This document shows, piece after piece, positions 1-9,327 of a DNA stretch of 64,000 nucleotides. Below the pieces are notes generated by a model. That model was not told the origin of the DNA. It searched no databases and saw only the letters and a list, made by a program, of their open reading frames with translations. Source of the stretch: Isoalcanivorax indicus (GTDB lineage: Bacteria > Pseudomonadota > Gammaproteobacteria > Pseudomonadales > Alcanivoracaceae). The stretch covers positions 1,550,001 to 1,614,000 of the forward strand of contig NZ_QGMP01000001.1 of the NCBI RefSeq assembly GCF_003259185.1, given 5' to 3'. Position numbers and translations under genes: made by a program. Positions within the stretch are counted from its first letter, which is position 1. Each line of letters opens with the position of its first letter.

Positions 1-754
1 CCGGGGTGCCCTCCAGAATCTCGTGGCCGATGGTCAGCCCATTGTCCAGGCTCAACGTCTCGGTCAGCGCCGCCAGATGGCGCTGATGTATATCCCGCGC
101 CTCCCGGCGCGGGTCTTCCGTGTGTGTCATTTCGCTCATCAGTTCGCCCAACTCCTGGGTCAGCCAGTCCAGTTGCGGCACCACCGTCAGGACGCACAGG
201 GGTAATCCGATGGACCGTGCCAGCCCTGCTGCATGGTGGGCGATGGCAGCGCCCTGCAGGTTCTCGCCGCCGGAACTGCCCGTGTCGATGGCGGCATGCA
301 CAGTGGTCGGGCTGTCACGGCCGGTATCCACCAGCCAGGCGGGAATCTGCTCATTGAGGCGCAAGAATCGTCGCAGGTCACCGGGAGGCGTGGCCCCGGC
401 GTGGCTGCGCAGCAGCATGACCAGATCAGCGTCCTGCTGGGCGGCGGCCTCCAGAATCATCGGTGTGGCGTCATCTTCAAGCCAGAGCACATCATAGCTG
501 ACATCCATGCCATCGCCGCGTAACCGGGAGGCCTGCATGTCCAGTTGCTCCCGTGCCCTGCCCAGCGCCCGGTGGCGTACCTGGTGGCGCAGCTCCGGTG
601 TCAGGAATCGGTAGTCCATGCCGGACAGCGGGCTGCGCACAGGACGCAGCAGTCGCAGACTGCCGCAGTGCTCACCCAGGGCAGACAGCCGCGCCAGCAT
701 GGCGCCGTCTTCCACGTCGTGGCCACTCATCACGGCCAGAATCCGCTGGTACAT
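1..754 (-). CDS. Universal stress protein (UspA family), C-terminus outside window
   Basis: The reading frame starts MYQRILAVMSGHDVEDGAML behind an AGGGAGG ribosome site and stays open to the window edge, so about 251 residues are visible and the C-terminus is missing. The opening strand (YQRILAVM) and the length suggest a tandem UspE-like protein with two Usp domains, probably cytoplasmic. It diverges from ccoN, and the shared intergenic region holds two FNR/ANR boxes. Universal stress proteins of this kind are known ANR targets in pseudomonads, so induction at low oxygen is a reasonable inference. Family assignment is fairly sure; the specific function is unknown. Confidence 0.8.
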   Translation of the reverse strand, partial: MYQRILAVMSGHDVEDGAMLARLSALGEHCGSLRLLRPVRSPLSGMDYRFLTPELRHQVRHRALGRAREQLDMQASRLRGDGMDVSYDVLWLEDDATPMILEAAAQQDADLVMLLRSHAGATPPGDLRRFLRLNEQIPAWLVDTGRDSPTTVHAAIDTGSSGGENLQGAAIAHHAAGLARSIGLPLCVLTVVPQLDWLTQELGELMSEMTHTEDPRREARDIHQRHLAALTETLSLDNGLTIGHEILEGTP

Positions 755-780
755 AAGCAGGCCTCCCTGTTGCTCGCGGC

Positions 781-794
781 TTGATGCGGATCAA
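781..794. promoter_or_regulatory. FNR/ANR box 1 (usp-ccoN intergenic region)
   Basis: TTGATGCGGATCAA is an exact match to the FNR/ANR dyad TTGAT-N4-ATCAA. It sits 27 bp from the usp start and 132 bp from ccoN. No good -10 element lies at the class II distance on either side, so its role may be secondary, for example repression of usp from within its leader or occupancy of a second promoter. Confidence 0.75.
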
Positions 795-852
795 TAAATC
801 CGTCGTTATCGCGCTTGACCCCAGCATAACAGCCCCCGCTCCCCATGCCAGC

Positions 853-866
853 TTGACGCAGATCAA
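853..866. promoter_or_regulatory. FNR/ANR box 2, probable activator site for ccoN
   Basis: TTGACGCAGATCAA matches the FNR/ANR dyad with one changed position. Its centre is about 31 bp upstream of GAGAAT (888-893), a possible -10 for ccoN at class II activator spacing. On the other strand TATGCT (828-823) lies about 34 bp away and could serve usp. This box therefore fits both divergent promoters better than box 1 does. Confidence 0.7.
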
Positions 867-925
867 GATTGCCGCCGGACGGCCCGCGAGAATGGCGCTG
901 CTAATGCCTGTCTGGGGAAAACGTC

Positions 926-2377
926 ATGCAATACCACTACCGGGTGGTCCGGCAATTTGCGGTCATGACCATCGTCTGGGGCCTGGTGGGCATGTTTGTC
1001 GGCGTCTGGATTGCCGCGCAAATGGCCTGGCCTGTGCTCAACTTCGATCTGCCATGGACCAGTTTCGGTCGATTGCGCCCACTGCACACCAATGCGGTCA
1101 TCTTCGCGTTCGGTGGTTCGGCGCTGATCGGCTCGTCCTACTATGTCGTGCAACGTACCTGTGAAACACCGCTGGCGTTCCCACGCCTGGCCGCCTTTAC
1201 CTTCTGGGGCTGGACGGCCGTCATCCTGATGGCGGCGGTCAGCCTGCCGCTGGGGGCCACCACGGCCAAGGAATACGCCGAGCTGGAATGGCCCATCAAC
1301 ATCCTGATTGCGGTGGTCTGGATCAGCTACGCAGTGGTGTTCTTTGCCACGATCGCCCGGCGTCGTACCTCGCATATCTATGTGGCCAACTGGTTCTACG
1401 GCGCTTTCATCCTCACCATCGCCCTGCTCCACGTGGTCAATAATCTGGCGATTCCGGTGTCGATGTGGAAATCCTATTCGGTGTTTTCCGGCACCGTGGA
1501 TGCCATGGTCCAGTGGTGGTACGGCCACAATGCGGTGGGCTTTTTCCTGACCGCCGGTTTCCTGGCGATGATGTACTACTTCATCCCGGTACAGGCGCAG
1601 CGCCCGATCTATTCCTATCGCCTGTCCATCGTTCACTTCTGGGCGCTGATTGCGATCTACATGTGGGCCGGGCCGCACCATCTGCATTACAGCTCCCTGC
1701 CCGACTGGACCCAGTCACTGGGCATGGTGTTCTCCATCGTGCTGCTGGCGCCCAGCTGGGGCGGCATGATCAATGGTGTCATGACGCTCTCGGGGGCCTG
1801 GGACAAGCTGCGCACTGATCCGATCATCCGTTTCATGATTGTCGCGCTGGCGTTCTACGGCATGGCCACCTTTGAGGGGCCGATGATGTCGATCAAGACG
1901 GTCAACGCCCTGTCGCACAACACCGACTGGACCGTGGGTCATGTGCATGCCGGTGCCCTGGGCTGGGTGGCCATGATCACCATGGGTTGCATGTACGTGC
2001 TCATCCCGCGCGTCTTCAACCGCCGCGCCATGTACTCCACCGGCTGGATCTTCGCGCACTTCTGGCTCTCTACCGTGGGCACGGTGCTGTATATCGCTTC
2101 CATGTGGATTTCCGGGCTGATGCAGGGGCTGATGTGGCGTGCGGTGAATACCGACGGCACCCTCGCCTACTCCTTTATCCAGGAGATGGAATACCGCTTC
2201 CCCTACTACGTGGTACGTCTGATCGGCGGCATCATTTTCTTCCTCGGCATGGTGCTGATGGCCTGGAACGTCTGGAAGACGCTGCGTGAAACCCGTAACG
2301 ACGACGGCGACGACAACCTGCTGGTGGCCACTGACGACGCCGATGCTGTTGCTGTACCTGTTGAGGGAGGACGCTGA
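926..2377 (+). CDS. ccoN: cbb3-type cytochrome c oxidase subunit I
   Basis: CcoN is the catalytic subunit of the high-affinity cbb3 oxidase in the inner membrane, reducing O2 at a heme b3-CuB centre. The 483-residue protein has about 12 membrane segments. Visible ligands are His54 in LHTNA (low-spin heme), His201 in WYGHNAVGF and His251/His252 in GPHHLHY (CuB site), and His339/His341 in VGHVHAG (low-spin and high-spin heme). Length and motifs are normal for the family. It is the first gene of ccoNOQP-GHIS and follows FNR/ANR box 2, consistent with induction at low oxygen. Confidence 0.98.
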   Translation: MQYHYRVVRQFAVMTIVWGLVGMFVGVWIAAQMAWPVLNFDLPWTSFGRLRPLHTNAVIFAFGGSALIGSSYYVVQRTCETPLAFPRLAAFTFWGWTAVILMAAVSLPLGATTAKEYAELEWPINILIAVVWISYAVVFFATIARRRTSHIYVANWFYGAFILTIALLHVVNNLAIPVSMWKSYSVFSGTVDAMVQWWYGHNAVGFFLTAGFLAMMYYFIPVQAQRPIYSYRLSIVHFWALIAIYMWAGPHHLHYSSLPDWTQSLGMVFSIVLLAPSWGGMINGVMTLSGAWDKLRTDPIIRFMIVALAFYGMATFEGPMMSIKTVNALSHNTDWTVGHVHAGALGWVAMITMGCMYVLIPRVFNRRAMYSTGWIFAHFWLSTVGTVLYIASMWISGLMQGLMWRAVNTDGTLAYSFIQEMEYRFPYYVVRLIGGIIFFLGMVLMAWNVWKTLRETRNDDGDDNLLVATDDADAVAVPVEGGR

Positions 2378-2379
2378 TC

Positions 2380-3015
2380 ATGGCTGGCTCAGCCCACGAA
2401 AAAGTCGAGAAGAACGTCGGTCTGCTGATCGCGCTGGTGCTGGTTGCCGTCAGTTTCGGTGGCCTGGCGGAAATCGTGCCACTGCTCAAGGACGATGGCA
2501 CCACGCAGCCGGTCAAGGGCCTGCAACCCTATACCGCACTGGAGCTGGAAGGCCGCGATGTCTACATCCGCGAGGGCTGCCATGTCTGCCATACGCAGAT
2601 GGTGCGACCGCTGCGCGCGGAAACCGAGCGCTACGGCCCCTACTCCGTGGCCGGCGAGGATGTCTGGGAGCATCCGTTCCTGTGGGGTTCCAAACGCACC
2701 GGGCCGGACCTGGCCCGGGTCGGCGGACGCTACTCGGATGAATGGCATCGCGACCACCTTTATGCACCACGGGATCTGGTACCGGAATCGAATATGCCGG
2801 CCTATCCCTGGCTGCGATACCGGCAGGTCAACTGGCGGCATACCGAGCGCAAGTTGAACGCGATGCGTCTGCTGGGGGTGCCCTACTCCGACGAGGACAT
2901 CGCCGAGCAGCTGCAACGTATCGCTCGCGATTGGGCGGACAAGACAGAGGAAGATGCGCTGGTGGCCTACCTGCAACAACTGGGGACCGTGAGAACCGGA
3001 AGGAGTGCGCCATGA
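2380..3015 (+). CDS. ccoO: cbb3-type cytochrome c oxidase subunit II (monoheme cytochrome c)
   Basis: CcoO passes electrons from CcoP to CcoN. The 211-residue protein has an N-terminal membrane anchor (about residues 13-35) and a periplasmic cytochrome c domain with one heme site, C67-H-V-C-H71. Met139 in ESNMPAYPW is the likely sixth ligand. A GAGGGAGG ribosome site overlaps the end of ccoN, and the stop overlaps the ccoQ start (ATGA), so the genes are translationally coupled. Confidence 0.98.
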   Translation: MAGSAHEKVEKNVGLLIALVLVAVSFGGLAEIVPLLKDDGTTQPVKGLQPYTALELEGRDVYIREGCHVCHTQMVRPLRAETERYGPYSVAGEDVWEHPFLWGSKRTGPDLARVGGRYSDEWHRDHLYAPRDLVPESNMPAYPWLRYRQVNWRHTERKLNAMRLLGVPYSDEDIAEQLQRIARDWADKTEEDALVAYLQQLGTVRTGRSAP

Positions 3016-3164
3016 ACCTGATTGATTACCACATCGGTCTGACGGTGCTGTTCGTGGTGGCGTTCTTCACCATGGTGGCCTGGGTGTTCTGGCCGTCGCG
3101 CCGTGACCGTTACAAGGATATCGCCCGCCAGGTGATCGAGGATGATGAAGGGGGTGCGCCATGA
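3012..3164 (+). CDS. ccoQ: cbb3 oxidase small subunit CcoQ
   Basis: This 50-residue protein begins [14 protein letters not shown], has a single membrane helix (about residues 8-28) and then a charged tail, typical of CcoQ/FixQ. CcoQ stabilises the assembled oxidase and has no cofactor. A longer reading frame exists upstream in the same phase, but the ATG overlapping the ccoO stop, with AGGAG before it, is the convincing start. It overlaps the ccoP start by 4 bp. Confidence 0.95.
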   Translation: MNLIDYHIGLTVLFVVAFFTMVAWVFWPSRRDRYKDIARQVIEDDEGGAP

Positions 3165-4072
3165 GCCAGTTCTGGAGCATCTATATCATCGTACTGGTGG
3201 TGCTGAATCTGGTCGGCTGTGCGGTGCTGCTGTTCTGGAACAGTCGCATGAGCGCAGAAGAAGCGCAGCGCGAAACGACCGGGCACAGTTTCGATGGTAT
3301 CGAGGAGCTGAACAAACCCTTGCCGCGCTGGTGGCTGTGGCTGTTCGTTCTCACCCTGCTGTTTTCGGCCGCCTACCTGGCGCTGTACCCGGGGCTGGGG
3401 AACTACGCCGGCATGCTCGGCTGGACCTCCACCGGCCAGTGGCAGAAGGAAGTCGATTTTGTCGAGCGCCAGACGGCGCCGCTGTTTGCCGAATATGCCA
3501 AGGTGCCGGTGGAAGAACTGGTGGCCTATGACGAGGTGCTCGAGGTCGGCGCACGGCTGTACATGCAGAATTGCGCCATGTGCCACGGTGCCGATGCCCG
3601 GGGTGGGCGCGGCTATCCCAACCTGACGGATCGCGCCTGGCAATGGGGCGGCTCCCCGGAGGCGATTCGCATCAGTATCAGCGAGGGCCGACGCGCCAAC
3701 ATGATGGCGTTTGGCCCGATGCTGGGCGGCGAAGACGGCATTCTCGACATGGCCTGGTATGTCGCCGCGCTGAGCCGCGAGGAACTGGCCGAGCGTGACG
3801 ACGTCGCCGAGCGCATAGCCCGCGCCGCACCGCGCTTTGCCATGTGCACCGCCTGCCACGGTGCTGACGCTACCGGCAATCCGCAGTTTGGTGCCCCGGA
3901 CCTGACCGACGGCAACTGGCTGTATGGCGGGCGCATCGAAGATATTGCGCAAACCCTGCGCGAAGGTCGCTTTGGCCACATGCCGGGTCATGCCGGCCTG
4001 TTGTCGCCAGAGCGGATTCATGTGCTCACCGCCTATGTCTACAGTCTTTCGCTACAGGATGACGATCACTGA
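3161..4072 (+). CDS. ccoP: cbb3-type cytochrome c oxidase subunit III (diheme cytochrome c)
   Basis: CcoP accepts electrons from soluble cytochrome c and feeds CcoO. The 303-residue protein has two N-terminal membrane segments (about 7-27 and 57-76) and two periplasmic cytochrome c domains with heme sites C138-A-M-C-H142 and C229-T-A-C-H233. The two N-terminal helices separated by a loop are the usual form in gamma-proteobacteria. Its TGA overlaps the ccoG ATG by one base. Confidence 0.98.
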   Translation: MSQFWSIYIIVLVVLNLVGCAVLLFWNSRMSAEEAQRETTGHSFDGIEELNKPLPRWWLWLFVLTLLFSAAYLALYPGLGNYAGMLGWTSTGQWQKEVDFVERQTAPLFAEYAKVPVEELVAYDEVLEVGARLYMQNCAMCHGADARGGRGYPNLTDRAWQWGGSPEAIRISISEGRRANMMAFGPMLGGEDGILDMAWYVAALSREELAERDDVAERIARAAPRFAMCTACHGADATGNPQFGAPDLTDGNWLYGGRIEDIAQTLREGRFGHMPGHAGLLSPERIHVLTAYVYSLSLQDDDH

Positions 4073-5442
4073 TGTCCGGCAACCCGGCGCGTATCCCGCT
4101 CTACCAGAAGCGCGAGGCGATTCACCCTCGCGCTGTTTCCGGCCGTTTCCAGCGGCTTCGGGATATCACCGTGTGGCTGACCATGGGGGCATATATTCTG
4201 CTGCCATGGGTGTCCTGGGACGGCCGTCAGGCGGTGCTGTTTGACCTGCCCGCCCGACAGTTCCATGTCTTCGGCATCACCTTCTGGCCACAGGATTTCA
4301 TCCTGCTGTCGTGGCTGCTGATCCTGCTTGCCTTCATGCTGTTTGTGGCCACCGTGTTTGCTGGCCGGGTGTATTGCGGCTACGTCTGCCCGCAGACCAC
4401 CTGGACGCGATTCTTTACCTGGATAGAACACTTCACCGAAGGCGATCGCCATGCACGCCAGCGGCTCGACAAGGCACCGTGGTCGCGCCGAAAGCTGCTG
4501 CGCCGTGGCAGCAAGCATCTGCTCTGGTGGGCCCTGGCCTCGCTCACGGGGATCACCTTTGTCGGCTACTTCACTCCCATCGACAGCCTGGTATGGCGCG
4601 CCTTCGTCTGGGATCTGGGCCAGTGGGAAATCATCTGGATTGCATTCTTTACCGCGATCACCTACCTCAACGCGGGCTGGCTGCGCGAGCAGGTGTGCAT
4701 CTACATGTGCCCCTATGCCCGCTTCCAGAGCGCCATGTTCGACCGCAATACGCTGATCGTTTCCTACGACGAAGCGCGTGGCGAACCGCGCGAGCGCGGT
4801 AAACGTCGTCGTGACGAGCAGGCCGGGGACTGTATTGATTGTGATCTGTGCGTGCAGGTGTGCCCCACCGGCATCGATATTCGCAACGGCCTGCAATACG
4901 AGTGTATTACCTGCGCCGCCTGTATTGATGCCTGCGATAACGTCATGGACCAGATCCACAAGCCACGCGGACTGATCCGTTACACCACGGAAAATGCCCT
5001 GGAAGGACAGCCTGTACAACTGCTCCGTCCTCGCTTGCTCGGTTACACGGCCCTGCTGGCCGTCATGGCGCTGTTGCTGGCCTGGTCACTGGCCACGCGC
5101 GTGCCTCTGGGCATTGATGTGATTCGTGATCGCGGTCAGCTCTATCGCACCGCCAGTGACGGTTTCATCGAAAACAGTTACCAGTTACGTGTCATGAACC
5201 GCAGCCAGCAGGCACGCACAGTGCTGATCGGTCTGCAGGCGCCTGAGGGCCTGCAATGGCGCCACGGCGAGCAGCAACTGGTACTGGAACCCGGCGCCAG
5301 CCGCATTCTGCCGGTGACGCTGGGTTATGACCCTTATCAGCACCGGGTCAACACCGGTGCCATTCGCTTCACTCTGGAGGACGACGACCATGCGCGATAT
5401 CACCGCGCGCGGGAATCCCGCTTTATCGCCCCGCGTGACTGA
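4072..5442 (+). CDS. ccoG: cbb3 oxidase assembly protein CcoG (FixG/RdxA), polyferredoxin
   Basis: CcoG is a membrane iron-sulfur protein that acts as a cupric reductase supplying Cu(I) to cbb3 assembly. The 456-residue protein shows several membrane segments, a YCGYVCP motif (101-107), a CIYMCPY motif (209-215), and two ferredoxin clusters starting C254-IDC-DLC-VQVCP and C278-IT-C-AAC-IDAC. A periplasmic IgG-like C-terminal domain (about 350-456) follows the last membrane helix. It starts ccoGHIS directly downstream of the structural genes. Confidence 0.96.
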   Translation: MSGNPARIPLYQKREAIHPRAVSGRFQRLRDITVWLTMGAYILLPWVSWDGRQAVLFDLPARQFHVFGITFWPQDFILLSWLLILLAFMLFVATVFAGRVYCGYVCPQTTWTRFFTWIEHFTEGDRHARQRLDKAPWSRRKLLRRGSKHLLWWALASLTGITFVGYFTPIDSLVWRAFVWDLGQWEIIWIAFFTAITYLNAGWLREQVCIYMCPYARFQSAMFDRNTLIVSYDEARGEPRERGKRRRDEQAGDCIDCDLCVQVCPTGIDIRNGLQYECITCAACIDACDNVMDQIHKPRGLIRYTTENALEGQPVQLLRPRLLGYTALLAVMALLLAWSLATRVPLGIDVIRDRGQLYRTASDGFIENSYQLRVMNRSQQARTVLIGLQAPEGLQWRHGEQQLVLEPGASRILPVTLGYDPYQHRVNTGAIRFTLEDDDHARYHRARESRFIAPRD

Positions 5443-5938
5443 CACCCGTTCCTGGTATCGGCACGCCTTTGTCTGGCTGGTCCTGGCCATCCTCGCCTGG
5501 TCGGTTGTCGCCGGCCTGACGCTGGTCTACGTCGCCTTTTCCAACGCGGATGACGTGGTCAGTGATACCTGGTACCGGGATGGCCGTGGGATCAACCGCG
5601 ATATGGCCGCCGAACGCATGGCCGAGGCGCTGGGTATCCGTGTCCTGCTCAGCGGTGGCGCGGCGCAAACACAGCTGCAACTGCACAGCGATGCAGCGCT
5701 GGCACTGCCCGCCTCGCTGGAGCTGGCCTTGCGTCACCCGACCATGGCGTCGCGGGATGTGGCGCTCACCTTCCGGCTTACGCAGCAGGGCACCTATGTG
5801 GCCGACGCGCCATTGCCTGCCGGGCGTTACAACCTGACCCTGACCCCGGATGCCGGTCACTGGCGCCTGTCGCGGCAGACGGTGGTACCCGTGGACGCCG
5901 GGCTGTCCCTGGATGCCACAGATGGCAGCCCGCAATGA
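5390..5938 (+). CDS. ccoH: cbb3 oxidase assembly protein CcoH (FixH)
   Basis: The 182-residue FixH-family protein has one membrane helix (about residues 26-50) followed by the conserved WYRDGRGIN motif (61-69) and a periplasmic beta-rich domain. CcoH is needed for stable assembly of the oxidase. The start chosen is ATG after CTCTGGAGG, inside the 3' end of ccoG; a longer frame upstream has no ribosome site. The stop overlaps ccoI by ATGA. Confidence 0.93.
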   Translation: MRDITARGNPALSPRVTDTRSWYRHAFVWLVLAILAWSVVAGLTLVYVAFSNADDVVSDTWYRDGRGINRDMAAERMAEALGIRVLLSGGAAQTQLQLHSDAALALPASLELALRHPTMASRDVALTFRLTQQGTYVADAPLPAGRYNLTLTPDAGHWRLSRQTVVPVDAGLSLDATDGSPQ

Positions 5939-8355
5939 ACAGCGCGGCGCCCTTGTGCTGGCATTGCAGTACACCCGCGACAGGTCGTATCACGCTGGCG
6001 CGCACGCCAGAAGGTGACAAACCGGCCTGCTGCCCGGGGTGCGCGGCGGCCATTGAGGGCATTCATGCCCTGGGTCTGGGGGACTATTATCGTTTCCGCA
6101 CCGACGCCAGCCCGGTGCCGGATCGTGAACAATCGGATGACGCCGTGCTGGCGCCCTTTTCGGTGCCCGAACTGGTGGCGGGCTATCTGCAACCCACCGC
6201 CTCGGGCGACACGCGGCTGACGCTGCGCATTGAAGGGCTGCACTGTGCCGCCTGTGTCTGGCTGATTGAAAACGGACTCAAGCAACTGCCCGGGATCACC
6301 GAGGTTCGTCTGAATCTGGCCAGCGCCCGGCTTCATGTCAGCCATGATCCGACCCAGGTGACCCCGCGGCAGATTGCCCAGCGTCTGCAACAACTGGGTT
6401 ATCGGCCTGCCCTGCCGAGCCGGGATGGCCGTGCGACAGTAGCCCGCGAGGCGCACCGCGCCCTGTTGCGTCGTCTTCTGGTGGCGGGCCTGTGCAGCAT
6501 GCAGGCGATGATGTATTCCACTGCGCTGTATATCGGCACCTTCGACGAGGTCGAGCAGGTCTATGCCGCGCTGTTCCGGTTAACCAGCTTTATTGTCGCC
6601 ACCCCGGCCATCTTCTACAGCGGCTGGCCGTTCTTCAGCGGCGCCTGGCAGGCGCTGCGTGCCCGCACCCTGACCATGGATGTGCCGGTGGCCCTGGCCC
6701 TGGGACTCGCCTGGAGTGGCTCGGTGGTCGCGCTGGTCAGTGGCGTCGGTCACATCTATTTCGAATCCCTGGCGATGTTCGTGTTCTTCCTGCTGATCAG
6801 TCGCTGGCTTGAGCAACGCCAGCGGTTACGCGTGGCTGAGGCCCACAGCCAGTTGGCCGACAGCCTGCCCGCATTGGCCCTGCGTCGCACCGACGACGGT
6901 TGGCAGCCGGTGGCCACCCATCTGCTCGCCGCTGGCGACCGCCTGCGCGTGCAACAGGGGGAGTGGGTGCCGGTGGACGGTACCGTCTGCGCGGGCGAGG
7001 CCCTGGTTGAGGAAGCCGTGCTCACCGGCGAAGCGGTGCCGGTGCGCCGCACCAGCGGTGCGCCGTTGCTGGCGGGTACCCGTGTGCTGGAAGGGCAACT
7101 GGAGATGCTGGCCAATGGCCCGGCGCGGGAAAGCCGGGTCGCGCGACTGGGCGCCCTGCTTGACGCCAGCGAGGCGGAGGAATCGCGGCTGCATCTTTAT
7201 GCGCGCGCCGTGGTGCCCTGGTTTATTGCCGGCACACTGGTACTGGCCAGCTTTACCCTCTGGTGGCACCGTGATGCCGGCCTGGCCCAGGGGCTGCAAT
7301 ATGCGCTGGCCGTGCTGGTGGTCACCTGCCCCTGTGCCCTGGCGCTGGCCGCCCCGCTCGCCGTCAGCGCGGCGCGCGCTCGCGCGCTGGCCGCCGGGGT
7401 ACTGATCGCGCGGCCACTGCAGCTGCTGGCCCTGCCGGACGTCGACCGTGCCCTGTTTGACAAGACCGGCACCCTGACAGAGGGCCGTTTCCAGGTACAG
7501 ACCATCGCGCATCTGGATAAACGCTGGCCAGCACAGACCCTGAAGCAGGTGGCGGCGTCCCTGGAGCAGTCGGCGGTCCACCCTCTGGCGCGGGCCCTGA
7601 GTACGCTGGCTGACCCGCTTCCGGTCAGCAACTTCCGTCAGCAGCGGGAGGGCGTGGCGGGAACCGTCATGGAGACATCATGGGTTATCCAGGCCGCGCC
7701 AGGTGAGGCGGCGTCGGGGCCGGGTGTGACCTCCGTGGCGCTCTACCTCCAGGGTCACAACAGTCAACCGGTGATGCGTTTCGATCTGGCGGACCGTCTG
7801 CGCGACGAGGCCCCGGCCGCAGTGGCGGCCCTGCGCCGCCTCGGCATGACCCCCCTGCTCGCCTCGGGGGATCAGGCCGCCGCAGTGACCTCGGTGGCGC
7901 AGGCCGTGGGCATCGATGCGCCCCGCGCGGCACAACAGCCCGAGGACAAGCTGAACTGGATACAGCAACTGCAGGCTCGCGGTCATCGCGTGCTGATGAC
8001 CGGCGACGGGGTCAACGACACCCGCGCCCTGGCAGCGGCCGATTGCTCAGTGGCCATGGCGGACAGCAGCGCGCTGGCACGGGATGCCGCCGGTATGTAC
8101 CTGCTGCGCCCCGATCTGCGCCTGATCCCCTGGCTGCACCACCTCGGACGCGCGACCCGCCGCACGCTGCGCATCAACATCGCCTGGGCGCTGGGATACA
8201 ACGCCCTGGCCATCCCCTTTGCCGTCGTCGGATTGATCCCGCCCTGGCTGGCTGCTATTGGCATGTCGGCCAGTTCCCTGCTGGTGTCCTGGAATGCCGG
8301 TCGTCTGATGCGCTGGCAGGCCCCCGATAGCGAGGCGTCCCCATGGAAATCGTGA
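5935..8355 (+). CDS. ccoI: Copper-translocating P1B-type ATPase CcoI (FixI/CopA2)
   Basis: CcoI is a P-type ATPase that exports copper to the periplasm for insertion into cbb3. In order, the 806-residue protein has an N-terminal Cys pair region (CWHC 8-11 and CCPGC 32-36) typical of CcoI, a heavy-metal-associated domain with C104-AA-C107, an actuator loop LTGEAVP, the transmembrane CPC motif at 465-467, the phosphorylated Asp509 in DKTGTLT and the hinge GDGVND at 690-695. All catalytic motifs are intact. It is coupled to ccoH upstream and overlaps ccoS downstream. Confidence 0.97.
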   Translation: MNSAAPLCWHCSTPATGRITLARTPEGDKPACCPGCAAAIEGIHALGLGDYYRFRTDASPVPDREQSDDAVLAPFSVPELVAGYLQPTASGDTRLTLRIEGLHCAACVWLIENGLKQLPGITEVRLNLASARLHVSHDPTQVTPRQIAQRLQQLGYRPALPSRDGRATVAREAHRALLRRLLVAGLCSMQAMMYSTALYIGTFDEVEQVYAALFRLTSFIVATPAIFYSGWPFFSGAWQALRARTLTMDVPVALALGLAWSGSVVALVSGVGHIYFESLAMFVFFLLISRWLEQRQRLRVAEAHSQLADSLPALALRRTDDGWQPVATHLLAAGDRLRVQQGEWVPVDGTVCAGEALVEEAVLTGEAVPVRRTSGAPLLAGTRVLEGQLEMLANGPARESRVARLGALLDASEAEESRLHLYARAVVPWFIAGTLVLASFTLWWHRDAGLAQGLQYALAVLVVTCPCALALAAPLAVSAARARALAAGVLIARPLQLLALPDVDRALFDKTGTLTEGRFQVQTIAHLDKRWPAQTLKQVAASLEQSAVHPLARALSTLADPLPVSNFRQQREGVAGTVMETSWVIQAAPGEAASGPGVTSVALYLQGHNSQPVMRFDLADRLRDEAPAAVAALRRLGMTPLLASGDQAAAVTSVAQAVGIDAPRAAQQPEDKLNWIQQLQARGHRVLMTGDGVNDTRALAAADCSVAMADSSALARDAAGMYLLRPDLRLIPWLHHLGRATRRTLRINIAWALGYNALAIPFAVVGLIPPWLAAIGMSASSLLVSWNAGRLMRWQAPDSEASPWKS

Positions 8356-8528
8356 TCCTGCTTATTCCGCTGGCACTGGTGGTACTGGGGCTGGCCATCG
8401 CGGCCTTCTTCTGGGCCGTGCGCCGTGACCAGTTTGATGACCTGGATGCGCCGGCCTGGCGGATCCTGTTCGATGACGACCAGCACAGAACGCCTGACAA
8501 GACCCGGCCGGAAGATTCCCATGAGTGA
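8343..8528 (+). CDS. ccoS: cbb3 oxidase maturation protein CcoS
   Basis: This 61-residue protein has one N-terminal membrane helix (residues 3-25), then AVRRDQFDDLDAPAWRILFD, the CcoS signature. CcoS is required for cofactor insertion into the oxidase. It starts inside the end of ccoI and ends inside the next gene, so ccoG-H-I-S and the SafE-like gene form one coupled unit. Confidence 0.95.
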   Translation: MEIVILLIPLALVVLGLAIAAFFWAVRRDQFDDLDAPAWRILFDDDQHRTPDKTRPEDSHE

Positions 8529-9249
8529 CAGCATGCTGTTCGCCAGCATTATCCTGATGGCCTTTGCCGGCAGCGCTCACTGTGTAGCCATGTGCGGCGG
8601 CATGGCCATGGCGACCACGTTTTCCGTGCCCGAGCACCAACGCAGCGGGCCTGCCCTGTGGCACTGGCAACTGCTGTTCGGCAGTGGCCGGGTGCTGACC
8701 TACACCCTGCTCGGCGCCCTGATGGGACTGCTGGGTGCCGCCTTGAGTCTGCCCCCTGCCCTGCACGGTGTGCCGCTGTTGATCTCCGCCATCATCATGA
8801 TCCTGCTCGCGCTTTATCTGCTCGGGCGCAGCGCCGGCTTGCGCTGGGTCGAGGGGCTGGGGCGACACCTCTGGCGACGGGTTCAGCCGGCCCTGAAACA
8901 CCTGATGCCCGTCAACACACCACTGCGCGCCCTGCTGCTCGGCATGGCCTGGGGGCTGTTGCCCTGCGGTCTGGTGTATGCCGCCCTGGCCCTCAGCCTG
9001 GGCGCCGCCTCGCCACTCACCGGCGCCGCATTGATGCTCGCGTTTGGCCTGATTACCGTGCCGCCGGTCGCGGCCGCCGGGGTCATTGGCGGCAGCCTGG
9101 CCGCCCTGCGTGGGCCACGCGGGCGCCACGTAGCGGCCGCCCTCGCGGTATTAATGGCCGCCCTGCTGACCTGGCAGGCCATAAGCGGTCATGACCATGC
9201 CGGTCACGCGGATGCGGCGCCGCATCATGACCACACGCATCACCATTGA
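8521..9249 (+). CDS. SafE/UreH-type membrane protein (TauE/SafE superfamily)
   Basis: The 242-residue integral membrane protein has about six hydrophobic segments, an early SAHCVAMCGG motif (residues 19-28) and a His-rich tail (HDHAGHADAAPHHDHTHHH). The Cys-containing motif near the membrane and the His tail suggest metal handling. The annotation 'sulfite exporter' is a family label, not evidence of sulfite transport. The same gene sits between ccoS and hemN in pseudomonads, which suggests a role in metal supply or maturation of the oxidase. ATG at 8521 is preferred over longer upstream frames. Confidence 0.85.
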   Translation: MSDSMLFASIILMAFAGSAHCVAMCGGMAMATTFSVPEHQRSGPALWHWQLLFGSGRVLTYTLLGALMGLLGAALSLPPALHGVPLLISAIIMILLALYLLGRSAGLRWVEGLGRHLWRRVQPALKHLMPVNTPLRALLLGMAWGLLPCGLVYAALALSLGAASPLTGAALMLAFGLITVPPVAAAGVIGGSLAALRGPRGRHVAAALAVLMAALLTWQAISGHDHAGHADAAPHHDHTHHH

Positions 9250-9259
9250 TACACGTCAA
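9246..9259. promoter_or_regulatory. FNR/ANR box upstream of hemN
   Basis: TTGATACACGTCAA matches the FNR/ANR dyad TTGAT-N4-ATCAA at nine of ten fixed positions. Its centre is 32 bp from a possible -10, GATCAT (9282-9287), the class II activator arrangement, giving a transcript start near 9294 and a short leader before hemN. Confidence 0.75.
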
Positions 9260-9327
9260 CATGCCCGGGCATCCGGCCTGCGATCATCGCTTCATCTAAA
9301 GCGCCCCCCTTACACCCCGGAGGCTTC

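Noticed and set aside
863-1687. Long minus-strand frame opposite ccoN
   Set aside because: It is a shadow of the ccoN coding sequence in GC-rich DNA; its protein has no recognisable domain and no ribosome site.
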